From Streptomyces galbus (GTDB taxonomy: Bacteria; Actinomycetota; Actinomycetes; Streptomycetales; Streptomycetaceae), in NCBI RefSeq assembly GCF_005280195.1, contig NZ_SZPR01000004.1, positions 78,387 to 142,386 on the forward strand: a stretch of 64,000 bases of DNA, in the 5' to 3' direction. Both the position numbers and the translations under genes were made by a program. Position 1 is the first letter of the stretch. Each line of letters starts with the position of its first letter. Below, piece by piece: positions 17,047-25,498 of this stretch. Below the pieces are notes generated by a model. The model was given only the letters and a program-made list of their open reading frames with translations, searched no databases and was not told the DNA's origin.

Positions 17047-20000
17047 GGGGTCCGACGAACCGGCCGCCGTGGCCCGGCTGGCGGCGCTGCTGACCGCCGC
17101 CGCCGGCACGGCACCGACCCCGCGCGAGATCGCGGAAGTGCTGTGGCTGGCCGGCCGGTCGGCGGAGGAGGAGGGAGGTCCCCCGCACCCCGGCCCACCG
17201 CGGCAGGCCGCCGAACCGGTCCCGTACGTCCCCGACGGGCCGGCCCCCGGCCTCCCTCCCCCGGCCGTGCGGCAGGCCCCGCCCGCCCCCCGGGTCCCCC
17301 TGCACCTCCCGGCCCCGGACGCCCGCCCGGACACCGGGCAGGGACCGGCCACCCGTCCCGCGGCCGGCGGGCCGTCCCTGCTCGCCCCCGCGCCGCCGAT
17401 GCTGCACCGTCCGCTCGCCCTGCAGCGCGCGCTGCGTCCGCTGAAGCGGCGGGTGCCTGCGGCCCGGACCCGGGAGCTGGACGAGCGGGCCACCGCCGAC
17501 CGCATCGCCCGGCTCGGCGCCCACCCGGACGTGTGGCTGCCGGTGCTGCGCCCGGCGCACGAGCGCTGGCTGCGGCTGAACCTGGTGCACGACACCGGCC
17601 CGACCATGCCCGTCTGGCGGCCGCTGGTGCGCGAACTGCACACCGTGCTCGCCCAGTCGGGCGTCTTCCGCACGGTCACCCTGCACCCGGCCGGCCCCGA
17701 CGGGCGGGCCCCCCACGTCCCGGTCCCGGCGGACGGCCGTACCGTCACGCTGGTCGTCAGCGACTGCACGGGCCCGCAGTGGCGCCCCGGCGAGGCGGGC
17801 GCCCGCTGGTACGCGACCCTGCGCCACTGGGCGGCGCACGTGCCGCTGGCCGTCGTCCAGCCGCTGCCGGAGCACCTGTGGGCCACGACCGCGCTGCCCG
17901 CCGAGCCGGGGCTGCTGTCGGCGCGGGCCGCGGCGGCCCCGACGGCCACCCTGGCGTTCACCCCGTACGACCCGGGCGCCCACGACGACGGACCCGGCTG
18001 CGCGCCCCGTCCGCCGGGGTCCCTGGCGCTGCCGGTGCTGGAGCCGGGCGCGCCCTGGCTGGCCAACTGGGCGTCGCTGCTGGCCGGTCCGGGCGGTGCC
18101 CGGCTGCCGGGCGCGGTCGCCTGGCTGGCCCCCGCCCCGCCGGAGCCCGCCGCGCCGGCCGGCGGACCCGGCCCGTCCTCCCCGCAGGACCTGGTGCTGC
18201 ACTTCCGCGCCACGGCCTCGCCGGAGGCGTTCCGGCTGGCGGGCCACCTGGCGCTGGCCGTGCCCTCGGTGCCGGTGATGCGGCTCGTGCAGCGGGCCGT
18301 GGAGCGCGACCCGCGTCCGCAGCACCTGGCCGAGGTGGTCCTCAGCGGCATGCTCACGGCCACGCCCGGCAGCCCCGGCCACTACGCCTTCCGCCCGGGT
18401 GTGCGCGAGGTGCTGCTGCGCACGCTGCCCCGCACCGTCCGCGCTCGCACCCGCGCCTTCCTCGCCCGGGTGGGCGGCCTCATCGACGAACGCGCGGGCC
18501 TCGCGGCGGGCGAGTTCCGCACCCGCACGACCACCGCGGACACCCCGGCCCCCGCCGACGCCCCCGCCACCGCCCCGCCGGGCGAGCCGTTCGCCACGGT
18601 GACCGAGGAGACGGTGCGGCGGCTGGGCGGGACGGACGGGAGCGGGACCGGGACCGACGCCGAGGTCGAGACGGCGACCGGGGCCGGGCCCGCCCTCCCC
18701 GACGGCCCCGCGGCCGACGGCGTCCCCCCGCCCGCCCGCGACACCCCGGACGCGGACTCCCCCGTGGGCCTGGTCGGCGGCCGCTACCGCCTCCTGGGGC
18801 CACGCGGGCACGGGCGGCGGGTGCAGGAGGCCCTGGACACCCGGACGGGCGAGCGCGTGGTCGTCCACCTCTACCCGCCGCAGCCCGCCGGGGCGGAGCG
18901 GTTCCTGCGCGAGGCGCGGGTCCTCGCCGGGATCGACAGCCCGCACCTGATCCGGGTCCTGGACCACGGCCTGCACGACCCGCACCCCGGGTCGCCGGGC
19001 CCGGCCACCCCCTACCTGGTCGCCCGGTTCGAGCACGGCGTGACCGTCGCGGAACTGGTCGCGGGCAGCGGCCCCGGGGTGTCGCTGCCGGTGTTCGCCC
19101 GGCTGGTGTGCGACGGCACGGCGGGGCTGGCGGCGCTGCACGCGCACGGCCTGGTGCGCGGACAGCCCGGCTGGGACGGGCTGCTGCTGCGGCCCGACGG
19201 CACCCTGCTGTTCAGCCGGTACGCGCTGGGCGAGCAGTCGGAGGGCCTCGACGCCCGCGGTGACCGGGAGGCGTTCGCCCGCCGGCTCGCGGAGCTGGCC
19301 GCCCGGGTGCCGGACGTGCCGCCCGGCCTGCGACCGCTGCTGGAGGAGATCCGCGGCGGACACGTGCCGCCCACCGCGACGGACCGGCTGGCCGGCGTCA
19401 AGGACTCCGCCGACCTGCGCGTGCGGCTGTTCGGCCCGCCCCGGCTCGACCGCGGCGGCCGTCCCCTGGAGCTGCCCGGCCCCGAGGCGCAGGCCCTGCT
19501 GAGCATGCTGGTCCTGGCCCGGGGCGGCCGTCTGGCCCGCACTCGGCTGGCGGAGGGCCTGGGGGACCGGCCGGACCCGGACGGCCCGGACTCACGCGTC
19601 GACGCCCCGGCCCGCGAGCTGGCCCGGGTCCTCGGGCCGGGCACGGTGGCCGCCACCCGCGACGGGTACGCCCTGCACCTGGCGGGCGCCTGGGTCGACG
19701 TCTTCGCGGCCGAGGCGGAACTCGACCGCGCCGAGCACGGTCACGGCGCCCGGCCGGCGCACCCGCTGTCCGAGGAGGAGGTGGCCGGCTTCTTCGCGGA
19801 GGAGCCCCTGCACGGCGTCCCGGGCCCCGCGGCCGAGGCGGCGCGGACCCGGCTGCGCGAGGTGCTCCGGCACCTCGACGACCTGTACGGCGCCCGCACC
19901 CTGTCCTTCACGGCGGGCCCGGACCTCACCGGCCGGCCCGAGACCCGCATCACCCTCGAGTACGCCGTCCACCAGGTCCTCTCCCGGGGCGGTCTCGGCC

Positions 20001-21514
20001 CCGGGCAGTACGCGGTGCACGTCCGCGCCGACGGCTACACCGTCCGGGCGGCGCCCGGCACCGCGCTGCTGCCGGTGCTGATGGCGGTGCTGCGCTGGCT
20101 CCCGGGCCACTGGGCGACCCTGCGCGAACCACCGCCGCTGCGGGTGGCGTTCGGCCGGGCCCGACCCGCCGTGGCCGGCGCCGCACCCGTCGTGGTCGTC
20201 GTACCGCCCGCCCTCTACGGCGAGTTCACCGCCAGCTCCGCCGCCGCGGGCCCGCACCGCTTCCACCCGCTGTACGAGGGGACCCGGCCGGCCGCCTGGT
20301 ACTGGCCGGGCGCCGAGCACCGCGACCTGGTGAGCGGGCCGCACGTCACCCCGGACCTCGGCCGGCTGGGTGTCCCCGCGCCGGGACGCGCCGCCGTCGT
20401 CCACACCCGCCCCGGCGGCCCGCTGGCCCTGCTAGACCCGGCCGCCCCCTACGGCGGTGGCCCGCCGCTGCCGGTGACGTACTACGAGGTCGACCTGACC
20501 CCGCAGCGCGCCGCGCGCCGGCTGGCCCTGCCCGGGTCCGGCAAGGGCGGCTTCACGGCCGCCGTGGAGCTGACGTGGCGGGTCGCCGATCCGGTCGCCT
20601 TCGTCCGCGGGGGAACCGCGGAGGTGGCGGAGCGGCTGTTCGCGCACCTCGTGGAGCGGGCGCCGCTGATCACCCGCCGGTATCCGCCGCGCCGGGCGGT
20701 CGGCGCCCAGCGCGCGCTCGGCGCCGAGCTGGGCGACTGGCCGGTGCCCGGCCTGGCGGTGAGCTGCGCGGTCACGCTGGCCCCGGAGTACGCCCCGCCG
20801 CCCGAGGTGCCGGCCCCGGCGCCCGCGCCGCGCACGCCCGGCGACCTCCTGGCCGGGACCCGTACGGTGCTGCTCGGCTTCGACGGGCCGCTGGTGCGGC
20901 TGTTCACCGCGCCCCGGGCCCGGGAGGCGGCGCTGGAGCTGCTCGCGCTGGCCGCCGAACACCGCGCGCCCGAGGACGCGCTGACGGGCCGTCCCCTGGC
21001 GGTCGCCGCGGCGCGCGAGTCGCTGGTGGACCCGCTGGACGTGCTGCGGGTGTTCGCCCGCGACCCGGTGGGCCCGCTGCTGCGGAGCCGGCTGGACGAG
21101 CTGGAGCTGCGCGCGGTCGCCGACGCGCCCACCACGCACCGCTCCGTCGCCCTGGTCCGCACCCTGCACGCGGCCGGCCTCCGGGTCGGGGTCGTCACAG
21201 ACGTCTGCGAGGCCGCCGTCCGCCACCACCTGGAGCGCCACCGGCTGCCCCTCACCGGGCTGCACGGCCGCAGCGAGGACCTGACGCGGCTGATGCCGCA
21301 CCCCGACGGCCTGGTGCGCGCCCTCACCGGGCAGGACGCCCCGGCGCTGCTGGTGGGTTCGACGCTGGCCGAACTGGGCGCCGCCCAGCGGCTCGGGATC
21401 CGCTTCGTCGGGCTGGCCCGCAACCGGACGGTCGAGCAGGCGCTGCGCGCGGCCGGCTGCGAGAGCACCGTGCCGTCGCTGACGCCGTTGCTGGAGGCGG
21501 CCCGCGGCCTCTGA
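17036..21514 (+). CDS. SAV_2336-type multidomain protein: vWA-like, pseudokinase, winged helix, degenerate HAD
   Basis: 1492 residues. 1-50: SAV_2336-type N-terminus (PTPREIAEVLWLAGRSAEEE); then a Pro-rich linker. About 180-358: vWA-like domain with a modified MIDAS (LVHDTGPTMPVWRPLVREL) and TLVVSDCTGPQW. About 580-782: protein-kinase fold lacking the VAIK lysine (VVVHLY), the HRD aspartate (HGLVRGQPGWDG) and DFG, so a pseudokinase. About 792-888: winged-helix segment like SARP/OmpR DNA-binding domains (VRLFGPPRLDRGGRPLELPG). About 960-1170: unassigned. About 1175-1252: possible SPFH-like strand set (VELTWRVADPVAF). About 1272-1490: HAD fold whose catalytic residues are lost. It overlaps moxR by 11 bases and ends the operon. 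Likely the vWA-like switch partner of MoxR. Domain calls after residue 900 are less sure. Confidence 0.8.
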   Translation: MASEGSDEPAAVARLAALLTAAAGTAPTPREIAEVLWLAGRSAEEEGGPPHPGPPRQAAEPVPYVPDGPAPGLPPPAVRQAPPAPRVPLHLPAPDARPDTGQGPATRPAAGGPSLLAPAPPMLHRPLALQRALRPLKRRVPAARTRELDERATADRIARLGAHPDVWLPVLRPAHERWLRLNLVHDTGPTMPVWRPLVRELHTVLAQSGVFRTVTLHPAGPDGRAPHVPVPADGRTVTLVVSDCTGPQWRPGEAGARWYATLRHWAAHVPLAVVQPLPEHLWATTALPAEPGLLSARAAAAPTATLAFTPYDPGAHDDGPGCAPRPPGSLALPVLEPGAPWLANWASLLAGPGGARLPGAVAWLAPAPPEPAAPAGGPGPSSPQDLVLHFRATASPEAFRLAGHLALAVPSVPVMRLVQRAVERDPRPQHLAEVVLSGMLTATPGSPGHYAFRPGVREVLLRTLPRTVRARTRAFLARVGGLIDERAGLAAGEFRTRTTTADTPAPADAPATAPPGEPFATVTEETVRRLGGTDGSGTGTDAEVETATGAGPALPDGPAADGVPPPARDTPDADSPVGLVGGRYRLLGPRGHGRRVQEALDTRTGERVVVHLYPPQPAGAERFLREARVLAGIDSPHLIRVLDHGLHDPHPGSPGPATPYLVARFEHGVTVAELVAGSGPGVSLPVFARLVCDGTAGLAALHAHGLVRGQPGWDGLLLRPDGTLLFSRYALGEQSEGLDARGDREAFARRLAELAARVPDVPPGLRPLLEEIRGGHVPPTATDRLAGVKDSADLRVRLFGPPRLDRGGRPLELPGPEAQALLSMLVLARGGRLARTRLAEGLGDRPDPDGPDSRVDAPARELARVLGPGTVAATRDGYALHLAGAWVDVFAAEAELDRAEHGHGARPAHPLSEEEVAGFFAEEPLHGVPGPAAEAARTRLREVLRHLDDLYGARTLSFTAGPDLTGRPETRITLEYAVHQVLSRGGLGPGQYAVHVRADGYTVRAAPGTALLPVLMAVLRWLPGHWATLREPPPLRVAFGRARPAVAGAAPVVVVVPPALYGEFTASSAAAGPHRFHPLYEGTRPAAWYWPGAEHRDLVSGPHVTPDLGRLGVPAPGRAAVVHTRPGGPLALLDPAAPYGGGPPLPVTYYEVDLTPQRAARRLALPGSGKGGFTAAVELTWRVADPVAFVRGGTAEVAERLFAHLVERAPLITRRYPPRRAVGAQRALGAELGDWPVPGLAVSCAVTLAPEYAPPPEVPAPAPAPRTPGDLLAGTRTVLLGFDGPLVRLFTAPRAREAALELLALAAEHRAPEDALTGRPLAVAAARESLVDPLDVLRVFARDPVGPLLRSRLDELELRAVADAPTTHRSVALVRTLHAAGLRVGVVTDVCEAAVRHHLERHRLPLTGLHGRSEDLTRLMPHPDGLVRALTGQDAPALLVGSTLAELGAAQRLGIRFVGLARNRTVEQALRAAGCESTVPSLTPLLEAARGL

Positions 21515-21531
21515 CGGGCCGTCGGACCGGG

Positions 21532-21550
21532 CGGGCGGCACAACCGCCCG
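21532..21550 (+). terminator. Hairpin after the SAV_2336-type gene
   Basis: A perfect 7-base stem CGGGCGG / CCGCCCG with loop CACAA starts 18 bases after the stop codon and is followed by TTC. There is no long U-run, as is common for Streptomyces hairpin terminators. It would separate the conflict operon from mbl. Confidence 0.45.
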
Positions 21551-21667
21551 TTCAGCGGTGCCCCGCCCAGCCCATCTGAAAGGGCGGCCCCGGCCCGCTC
21601 CCCCGACGATGCGAAGGAGGCCGACCGCCCGGCGGCCCACGCACCGCGTCTCGGGAGGACCCCGCCA

Positions 21668-22705
21668 ATGACCGCCAGTCTGGAGCAGCTGCGCCGCTGT
21701 CACTTCGCCGTCGACCTGGGCGCGGCGCGGACGCGGGTGTACGTCAAGGGCGCCGGGCTCGTCGTCGACCAGCCCTCCGCCGCGGCCGTCAACACCCGTA
21801 CCGGTGCGCTGATCGCGGTCGGGGAACTGGCCGAGAAGATGACCGGGCGCACACCCCACTACATCCGGGTGGTACGGCCCGTGTCCGGCGGCACGGTCGT
21901 CGACATCGAGATGGCCCAGCGCATGCTGCGTCACCTGCTGGGCGACCGGATGCGCCGTCAGCTCCGCCGCAAGCCGCGGCTGCGGGCCGCCGCCTGCACC
22001 CCGCACGACGCCGACCCGCTGGCCCAGCGGGCGGCCATCGAGACCCTGGTCGGGCTCGGCGCGCGGCGCGTGGAGCTGGTCGACACGCTCATCGCCGCCG
22101 CCGTGGGCTGCGGGCTGCCCGTGGAGCGGCCCGAAGCCACCATGATCATGGTGTGCGGGGCGGCCGCGACCCAGGTGGCGGTGCTGTCCCTGGGGTCGAT
22201 CGTCACCGCCGAGCGCGTCCCGGTCGGCGGCGAGGCCGTGGACCACGCGATCGTGCAGCACCTGCGCCACGAGCACGAGCTGATGCTGCCCAGCCAGTCC
22301 GTGCGGCCGCTGCAGATCGCCCTGTCGGGCAACGGCCTGACCCCGCACGGGCCGGCGTCCACGGAGATCCACGGGCGGGACGTCGCCACCGGTCTCGCCC
22401 GTTCGGTGCGGATCGACACCGCCGCCGTGCGGGACGCCATCCAGACCCCGCTGACGGCCGTCCTGGACGGCATCGGCAAGGTGCTGCGGGACTGCCCGCC
22501 GGACCTGGTGGCCGACCTCGCGGACCGCGGGATCACCATGGTGGGCGGGTCGGCGCTGCTGCCGGGCTTCGACCAGATGCTGCGCCGGGCCACGGGCATG
22601 CCGGTGCACATCGCCGAGCGGCCCGACGTGTGTGCCGCGCAGGGCCTGGGCGCCATGCTGGAGGGGAAGATCCAGCCGCTCGCGCTGAACCCGATGGGGT
22701 CCTGA
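21668..22705 (+). CDS. mbl: MreB-like actin homologue Mbl
   Basis: 345-residue actin/HSP70-fold ATPase. Phosphate 1 region FAVDLGAARTRVYVKG (residues 13-28), VRPVSGGTVVDIEMAQRML near 68, and the adenosine motif GITMVGGSALLPGFDQMLRR near 289. It matches S. coelicolor Mbl (SCO2451, from memory), which contributes to spore-wall synthesis and depends on MreB for localisation. The usual MreB catalytic-loop sequences are partly altered (MIMVCGAAATQVAVLSLGS in place of a canonical DIGGGT motif), so ATPase activity may be weak. GGGAGGA lies nine bases before the ATG. No other rod-complex gene is nearby. Confidence 0.88.
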   Translation: MTASLEQLRRCHFAVDLGAARTRVYVKGAGLVVDQPSAAAVNTRTGALIAVGELAEKMTGRTPHYIRVVRPVSGGTVVDIEMAQRMLRHLLGDRMRRQLRRKPRLRAAACTPHDADPLAQRAAIETLVGLGARRVELVDTLIAAAVGCGLPVERPEATMIMVCGAAATQVAVLSLGSIVTAERVPVGGEAVDHAIVQHLRHEHELMLPSQSVRPLQIALSGNGLTPHGPASTEIHGRDVATGLARSVRIDTAAVRDAIQTPLTAVLDGIGKVLRDCPPDLVADLADRGITMVGGSALLPGFDQMLRRATGMPVHIAERPDVCAAQGLGAMLEGKIQPLALNPMGS

Positions 22706-22727
22706 GCGCCGGGGGCGCAGGGGGCGG

Positions 22728-23663
22728 TCAGCGGGCGAAGTAGGCCCGTACGGTCGTCCCCCGGTCGCCCGTGTGCAGGCGGACCAGGTCGGCGACCAGG
22801 TTGACCAGCAGCAGGCCCCGCCCGCCGAGCTGGTCGCGCCGCGGGGGGCGGCGGCCGGCGAGCGGGTCGTCGATGCGGCCGCGGTCGCGCACCTCGCACA
22901 CCACGCGCCCGTCCTCGGCCCACACCCGCAGCTCCCCGCTGCCGCCGCCGTGCAGCACGCTGTTGGTGCTCAGCTCGGAGGCGGCCAGGGCGAAGTCGCC
23001 GAGCCGGGTGCCGGTCAGGCCGAGCCGCCGGCCCTCCTCCGTCGCGTGCTGCCGTGCCGTCGGCAGGCACGCCGCGTCGAAGTGCCGGGCGGGCACCCGC
23101 GGCGCGGCGGGCAGCGGCAGGTTGTAGGAGGCGACGACGCCGTCGGGGTCGTAGGCCTCGCTGGGCCGCTCCTCGGCGGAGCCGGCCGGGATGACCACGG
23201 GGTGGGTGGCGTGGGCGTCGGTGAGCGTGCGGTCGTCCAGGCGGCTCTCGTCGTAGGGGCACAGGATGCTCACCTCGCGGCCGGTGAACGCGGCGTTGAT
23301 CAGCGCCTCGTGCTGGGCGCACGCCGGGTACTCGGTGGCGCTGCGGCCGGCCCAGATCGGCTCGCCGATGATCCGCACGCGCCGGCCGGAGGGCTGGGCG
23401 TCGGCGAAGGCGCGCAGCACCCCGGGGATGATCCGGCCGGGGTTGCGGCCCGCCTCCTGCATGTCGAGCAGCAGCACGGCGTCCGCGGCGGGGCCGAGGC
23501 CCTCGCGGATCAGCCGCAGGTTCGCGGCGGGCACGGCGACGGCGACGGGGTCCCCGGCGGTGAGGCCGGCCTCCAGGAAGGGCAGCGTCCCGGCCAGGTA
23601 CTCCTGCTCGTCGCGGTAGAACAGCGCGGGATGCACGAAGGGATCAGTGGTGGTCGCGCTCAT
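22728..23663 (-). CDS. MEDS-domain anti-sigma/ATP-binding regulator
   Basis: 311 residues. Residues 8-170 fit a MEDS (DcmR sensory) domain: PALFYRDEQEYLAGTLPFLE, GDPVAVAVPAANLRLIREGL, RRVRIIGEPIWAGRS. Residues 195-310 are a GHKL ATPase of the RsbW/SpoIIAB type: LGDFALAASELSTNSVLHGG (N box) and DQLGGRGLLLVNLVADLV (G box). Such fusions are typical Streptomyces stress regulators that may phosphorylate STAS partners or hold sigma factors. The ATG at 23661-23663 precedes the first MEDS residues. Divergent from the STAS-ANTAR gene 330 bases away. Confidence 0.88.
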   Translation of the reverse strand: MSATTTDPFVHPALFYRDEQEYLAGTLPFLEAGLTAGDPVAVAVPAANLRLIREGLGPAADAVLLLDMQEAGRNPGRIIPGVLRAFADAQPSGRRVRIIGEPIWAGRSATEYPACAQHEALINAAFTGREVSILCPYDESRLDDRTLTDAHATHPVVIPAGSAEERPSEAYDPDGVVASYNLPLPAAPRVPARHFDAACLPTARQHATEEGRRLGLTGTRLGDFALAASELSTNSVLHGGGSGELRVWAEDGRVVCEVRDRGRIDDPLAGRRPPRRDQLGGRGLLLVNLVADLVRLHTGDRGTTVRAYFAR

Positions 23664-23993
23664 GTCCTCGGCACCTCCCTCTCCGGCGCACCCGCTCTCC
23701 GGCCTGGCTGCCCACGTTCCCCCTCCGGATACCCCGCTTCCGTCCCGGGGAGCACCGAAGTCCACCGCTCGGCTCACGATCGGCTACCCGAGGCGCTGCG
23801 GCTCATGCCCCGCCCGGGGTGTGACCGGCCGGGCGGCGGGCAGGCGCACGTCGAGCGGACGGGTCGGCCGTACCGATGGTAAGGCCGGACGGGCGACGGG
23901 CGGACGGGCGGGCCCGCGCGGCGGCGCCCACCCGGCTCGGCGGACCGGCGGGCCGCGACACGACCGGGGGCCGGACACGGACGGGACGGTGGC
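23664..23993. other. Intergenic region between divergent MEDS-ATPase and STAS-ANTAR genes
   Basis: A 330-base gap with no supported gene. It holds the promoters of both divergent genes. A GGGTAT on the minus strand (23729-23734), about 66 bases before the MEDS start, resembles the -10 box of Streptomyces SigB-type promoters, but no clean -35 box sits at the right distance. The half nearer the STAS-ANTAR gene is very GC-rich (GACGGGCGG repeats). Confidence 0.5.
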
Positions 23994-24677
23994 ATGAGGG
24001 CGGCGGCAGGGGCGCGGCGGGCGGCGGACGGGGTGCCCCTGGTCGTCGAGGGCCGGACGGACGCCGGTCACGCGCTGCTCACGGCGCGGGGCGAGCTGGT
24101 CGACGGCTGCGCGTCCGTGCTGGCCCGGGAGCTGGACGCCCTGCCGCCGGACACCCGCCGGGTCGAGGTGGACGTGTCCGGGGTGGCGTTCATGGACACG
24201 GCGGGCCTGCAGTTCCTCGAGGTCCTGGAGGCGTACGGGCGCCGTACGGCGCTGCCGGTGGCGACCCGTGACTGGCGGGGCCAGCCGCGCCGCGTCCTGG
24301 AGCTGGCGGGCCTGGACCCCGCCGACCCGCTGCGCCCGGTGCCCCGCCCGCGGGTGCCCCGCCCGCAGACCGGGCCGCCCGCCTCACCCGTGGCGCTGGA
24401 GCGGGCCGAGCGGCTGCGGGAGCTGCACGAGGAGGTCGAGCAGCTGCGCCGGGCGATGGCCTCCCGGCCGGTGATCGACCAGGCCCGCGGGATGCTGATG
24501 GCCGCCCACTCCTGCACCCCCGACCAGGCGTGGAGCATCCTGCGCGAGACCTCCCAGCTCTCCAACACCAAGCTGCGCACGGTGGCGGAGGCGGTCGCCA
24601 CCAGCGCGACCGGTACGCTCCCGCCCGTGGAGGTACGTGCGGCCCTGCGCACGGCGATCGCCCGTCACACGGGCTGA
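23994..24677 (+). CDS. STAS-ANTAR fusion regulator
   Basis: 227 residues. The N-terminal STAS domain (about 15-110) has VEVDVSGVAFMDTAGLQFLE; the residue before the conserved Gly, which is the phosphoserine in SpoIIAA (DSSG), is Ala here (DTAG). A Pro-rich linker (112-130) leads to a coiled helix (ERAERLRELHEEVEQLRRAM) and a C-terminal ANTAR domain (about 150-205: VIDQARGMLMAAHSCTPDQA, LRTVAEAVA). ANTAR domains bind paired RNA hairpins and prevent termination. The protein may link an anti-sigma network to antitermination. ATG start with GGACGG upstream. Confidence 0.87.
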   Translation: MRAAAGARRAADGVPLVVEGRTDAGHALLTARGELVDGCASVLARELDALPPDTRRVEVDVSGVAFMDTAGLQFLEVLEAYGRRTALPVATRDWRGQPRRVLELAGLDPADPLRPVPRPRVPRPQTGPPASPVALERAERLRELHEEVEQLRRAMASRPVIDQARGMLMAAHSCTPDQAWSILRETSQLSNTKLRTVAEAVATSATGTLPPVEVRAALRTAIARHTG

Positions 24678-24765
24678 CGTGCCCCGCGTCCGGTGGCCCG
24701 CGCGCCATGCCGAAGCGGGGGGGCCGTGAAAAAATCGGACCGGCACTCGACGAAGAGGGATGTCC

Positions 24766-25488
24766 GTGAGCAACGAGCTCCAGCACGACCACCCCGATCA
24801 CCCTGGTCACCCCGCTCACCCCGACCACACCGGTTACGGGACCCTGCGGCCGGACCGCACGGGGCAGGCCGAGGCGTTCGACGCCATCGGCAGCCGGTAC
24901 GACGAGGCCTTCCCGCACAAGGAGGGGCAGGTCGCGGCCACCGACTGGCTCGTCGGGGCCCTGGCGGCCGGGTCCCGCGTCCTGGACCTCGGCTGCGGCA
25001 CCGGCCTGCCGACCGCGCGCCGGCTCGCCGAGGGCGGCCTGGACGTGGTGGGCGTCGACCTGTCGGCCCGGATGGTCGCGCTCGCCCGCGAGCACGTGCC
25101 CGAGGCGTCCTTCCACCAGGCGGACCTCGCCGACCTGCGCCCCGGCGGCCCGCTCGACCTCGGCCGCTTCGACGCGGTGACGGCCTTCTTCTCCCTGCTG
25201 ATGCTGCCCCGCGCGGAGATCCCCCTCGCGCTGCGCACGATCCACCACCTGCTCGTGCCGGGCGGCCGGCTCGCCCTGTCGATGGTGGAGGCCGACGTGG
25301 ACGGGTTCGCGATCCCGTTCCTCGGCAGCACCATCCGCGTCTCCGGCTACCTCCGCGACGACCTGCGCGAGGTGGTCGACGGCGCCGGCTTCGACGTCGT
25401 CGACGAGACCTCGTACACCTACGCCCCGTCCAGCGCGGACGTGCCGCCCGAGGTGCAGATCTTCCTGCGGTGCACGCGGCGCGGGTGA
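24766..25488 (+). CDS. Class I SAM-dependent methyltransferase with His-rich N-terminus
   Basis: About 240 residues. Motif I LDLGCGTGLPTARRLAEGG (about residue 71), motif II VVGVDLSARMVALAR, motif III FDAVTAFFSLLMLPRAE, post-motif LVPGGRLALSMVEAD. The first 30 residues are His/Asp/Pro-rich (HDHPDHPGHPAHPDH), possibly metal-binding or only low complexity. An ATG at 24760 directly touches the GAAGAGGG ribosome site; the GTG at 24766 has proper spacing and is preferred. The SpoIIE gene starts ten bases after the stop, so the two are likely co-transcribed. The substrate is unknown. Confidence 0.85.
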   Translation: MSNELQHDHPDHPGHPAHPDHTGYGTLRPDRTGQAEAFDAIGSRYDEAFPHKEGQVAATDWLVGALAAGSRVLDLGCGTGLPTARRLAEGGLDVVGVDLSARMVALAREHVPEASFHQADLADLRPGGPLDLGRFDAVTAFFSLLMLPRAEIPLALRTIHHLLVPGGRLALSMVEADVDGFAIPFLGSTIRVSGYLRDDLREVVDGAGFDVVDETSYTYAPSSADVPPEVQIFLRCTRRG

Positions 25489-25498
25489 GGCGGCAGTC

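Noticed and set aside
23729..23734. SigB-type promoter for the MEDS-ATPase gene (GGGTAT)
   Set aside because: A -10 match exists, but no GNNT at 14-16 bases upstream was found, so it is not listed as a promoter.
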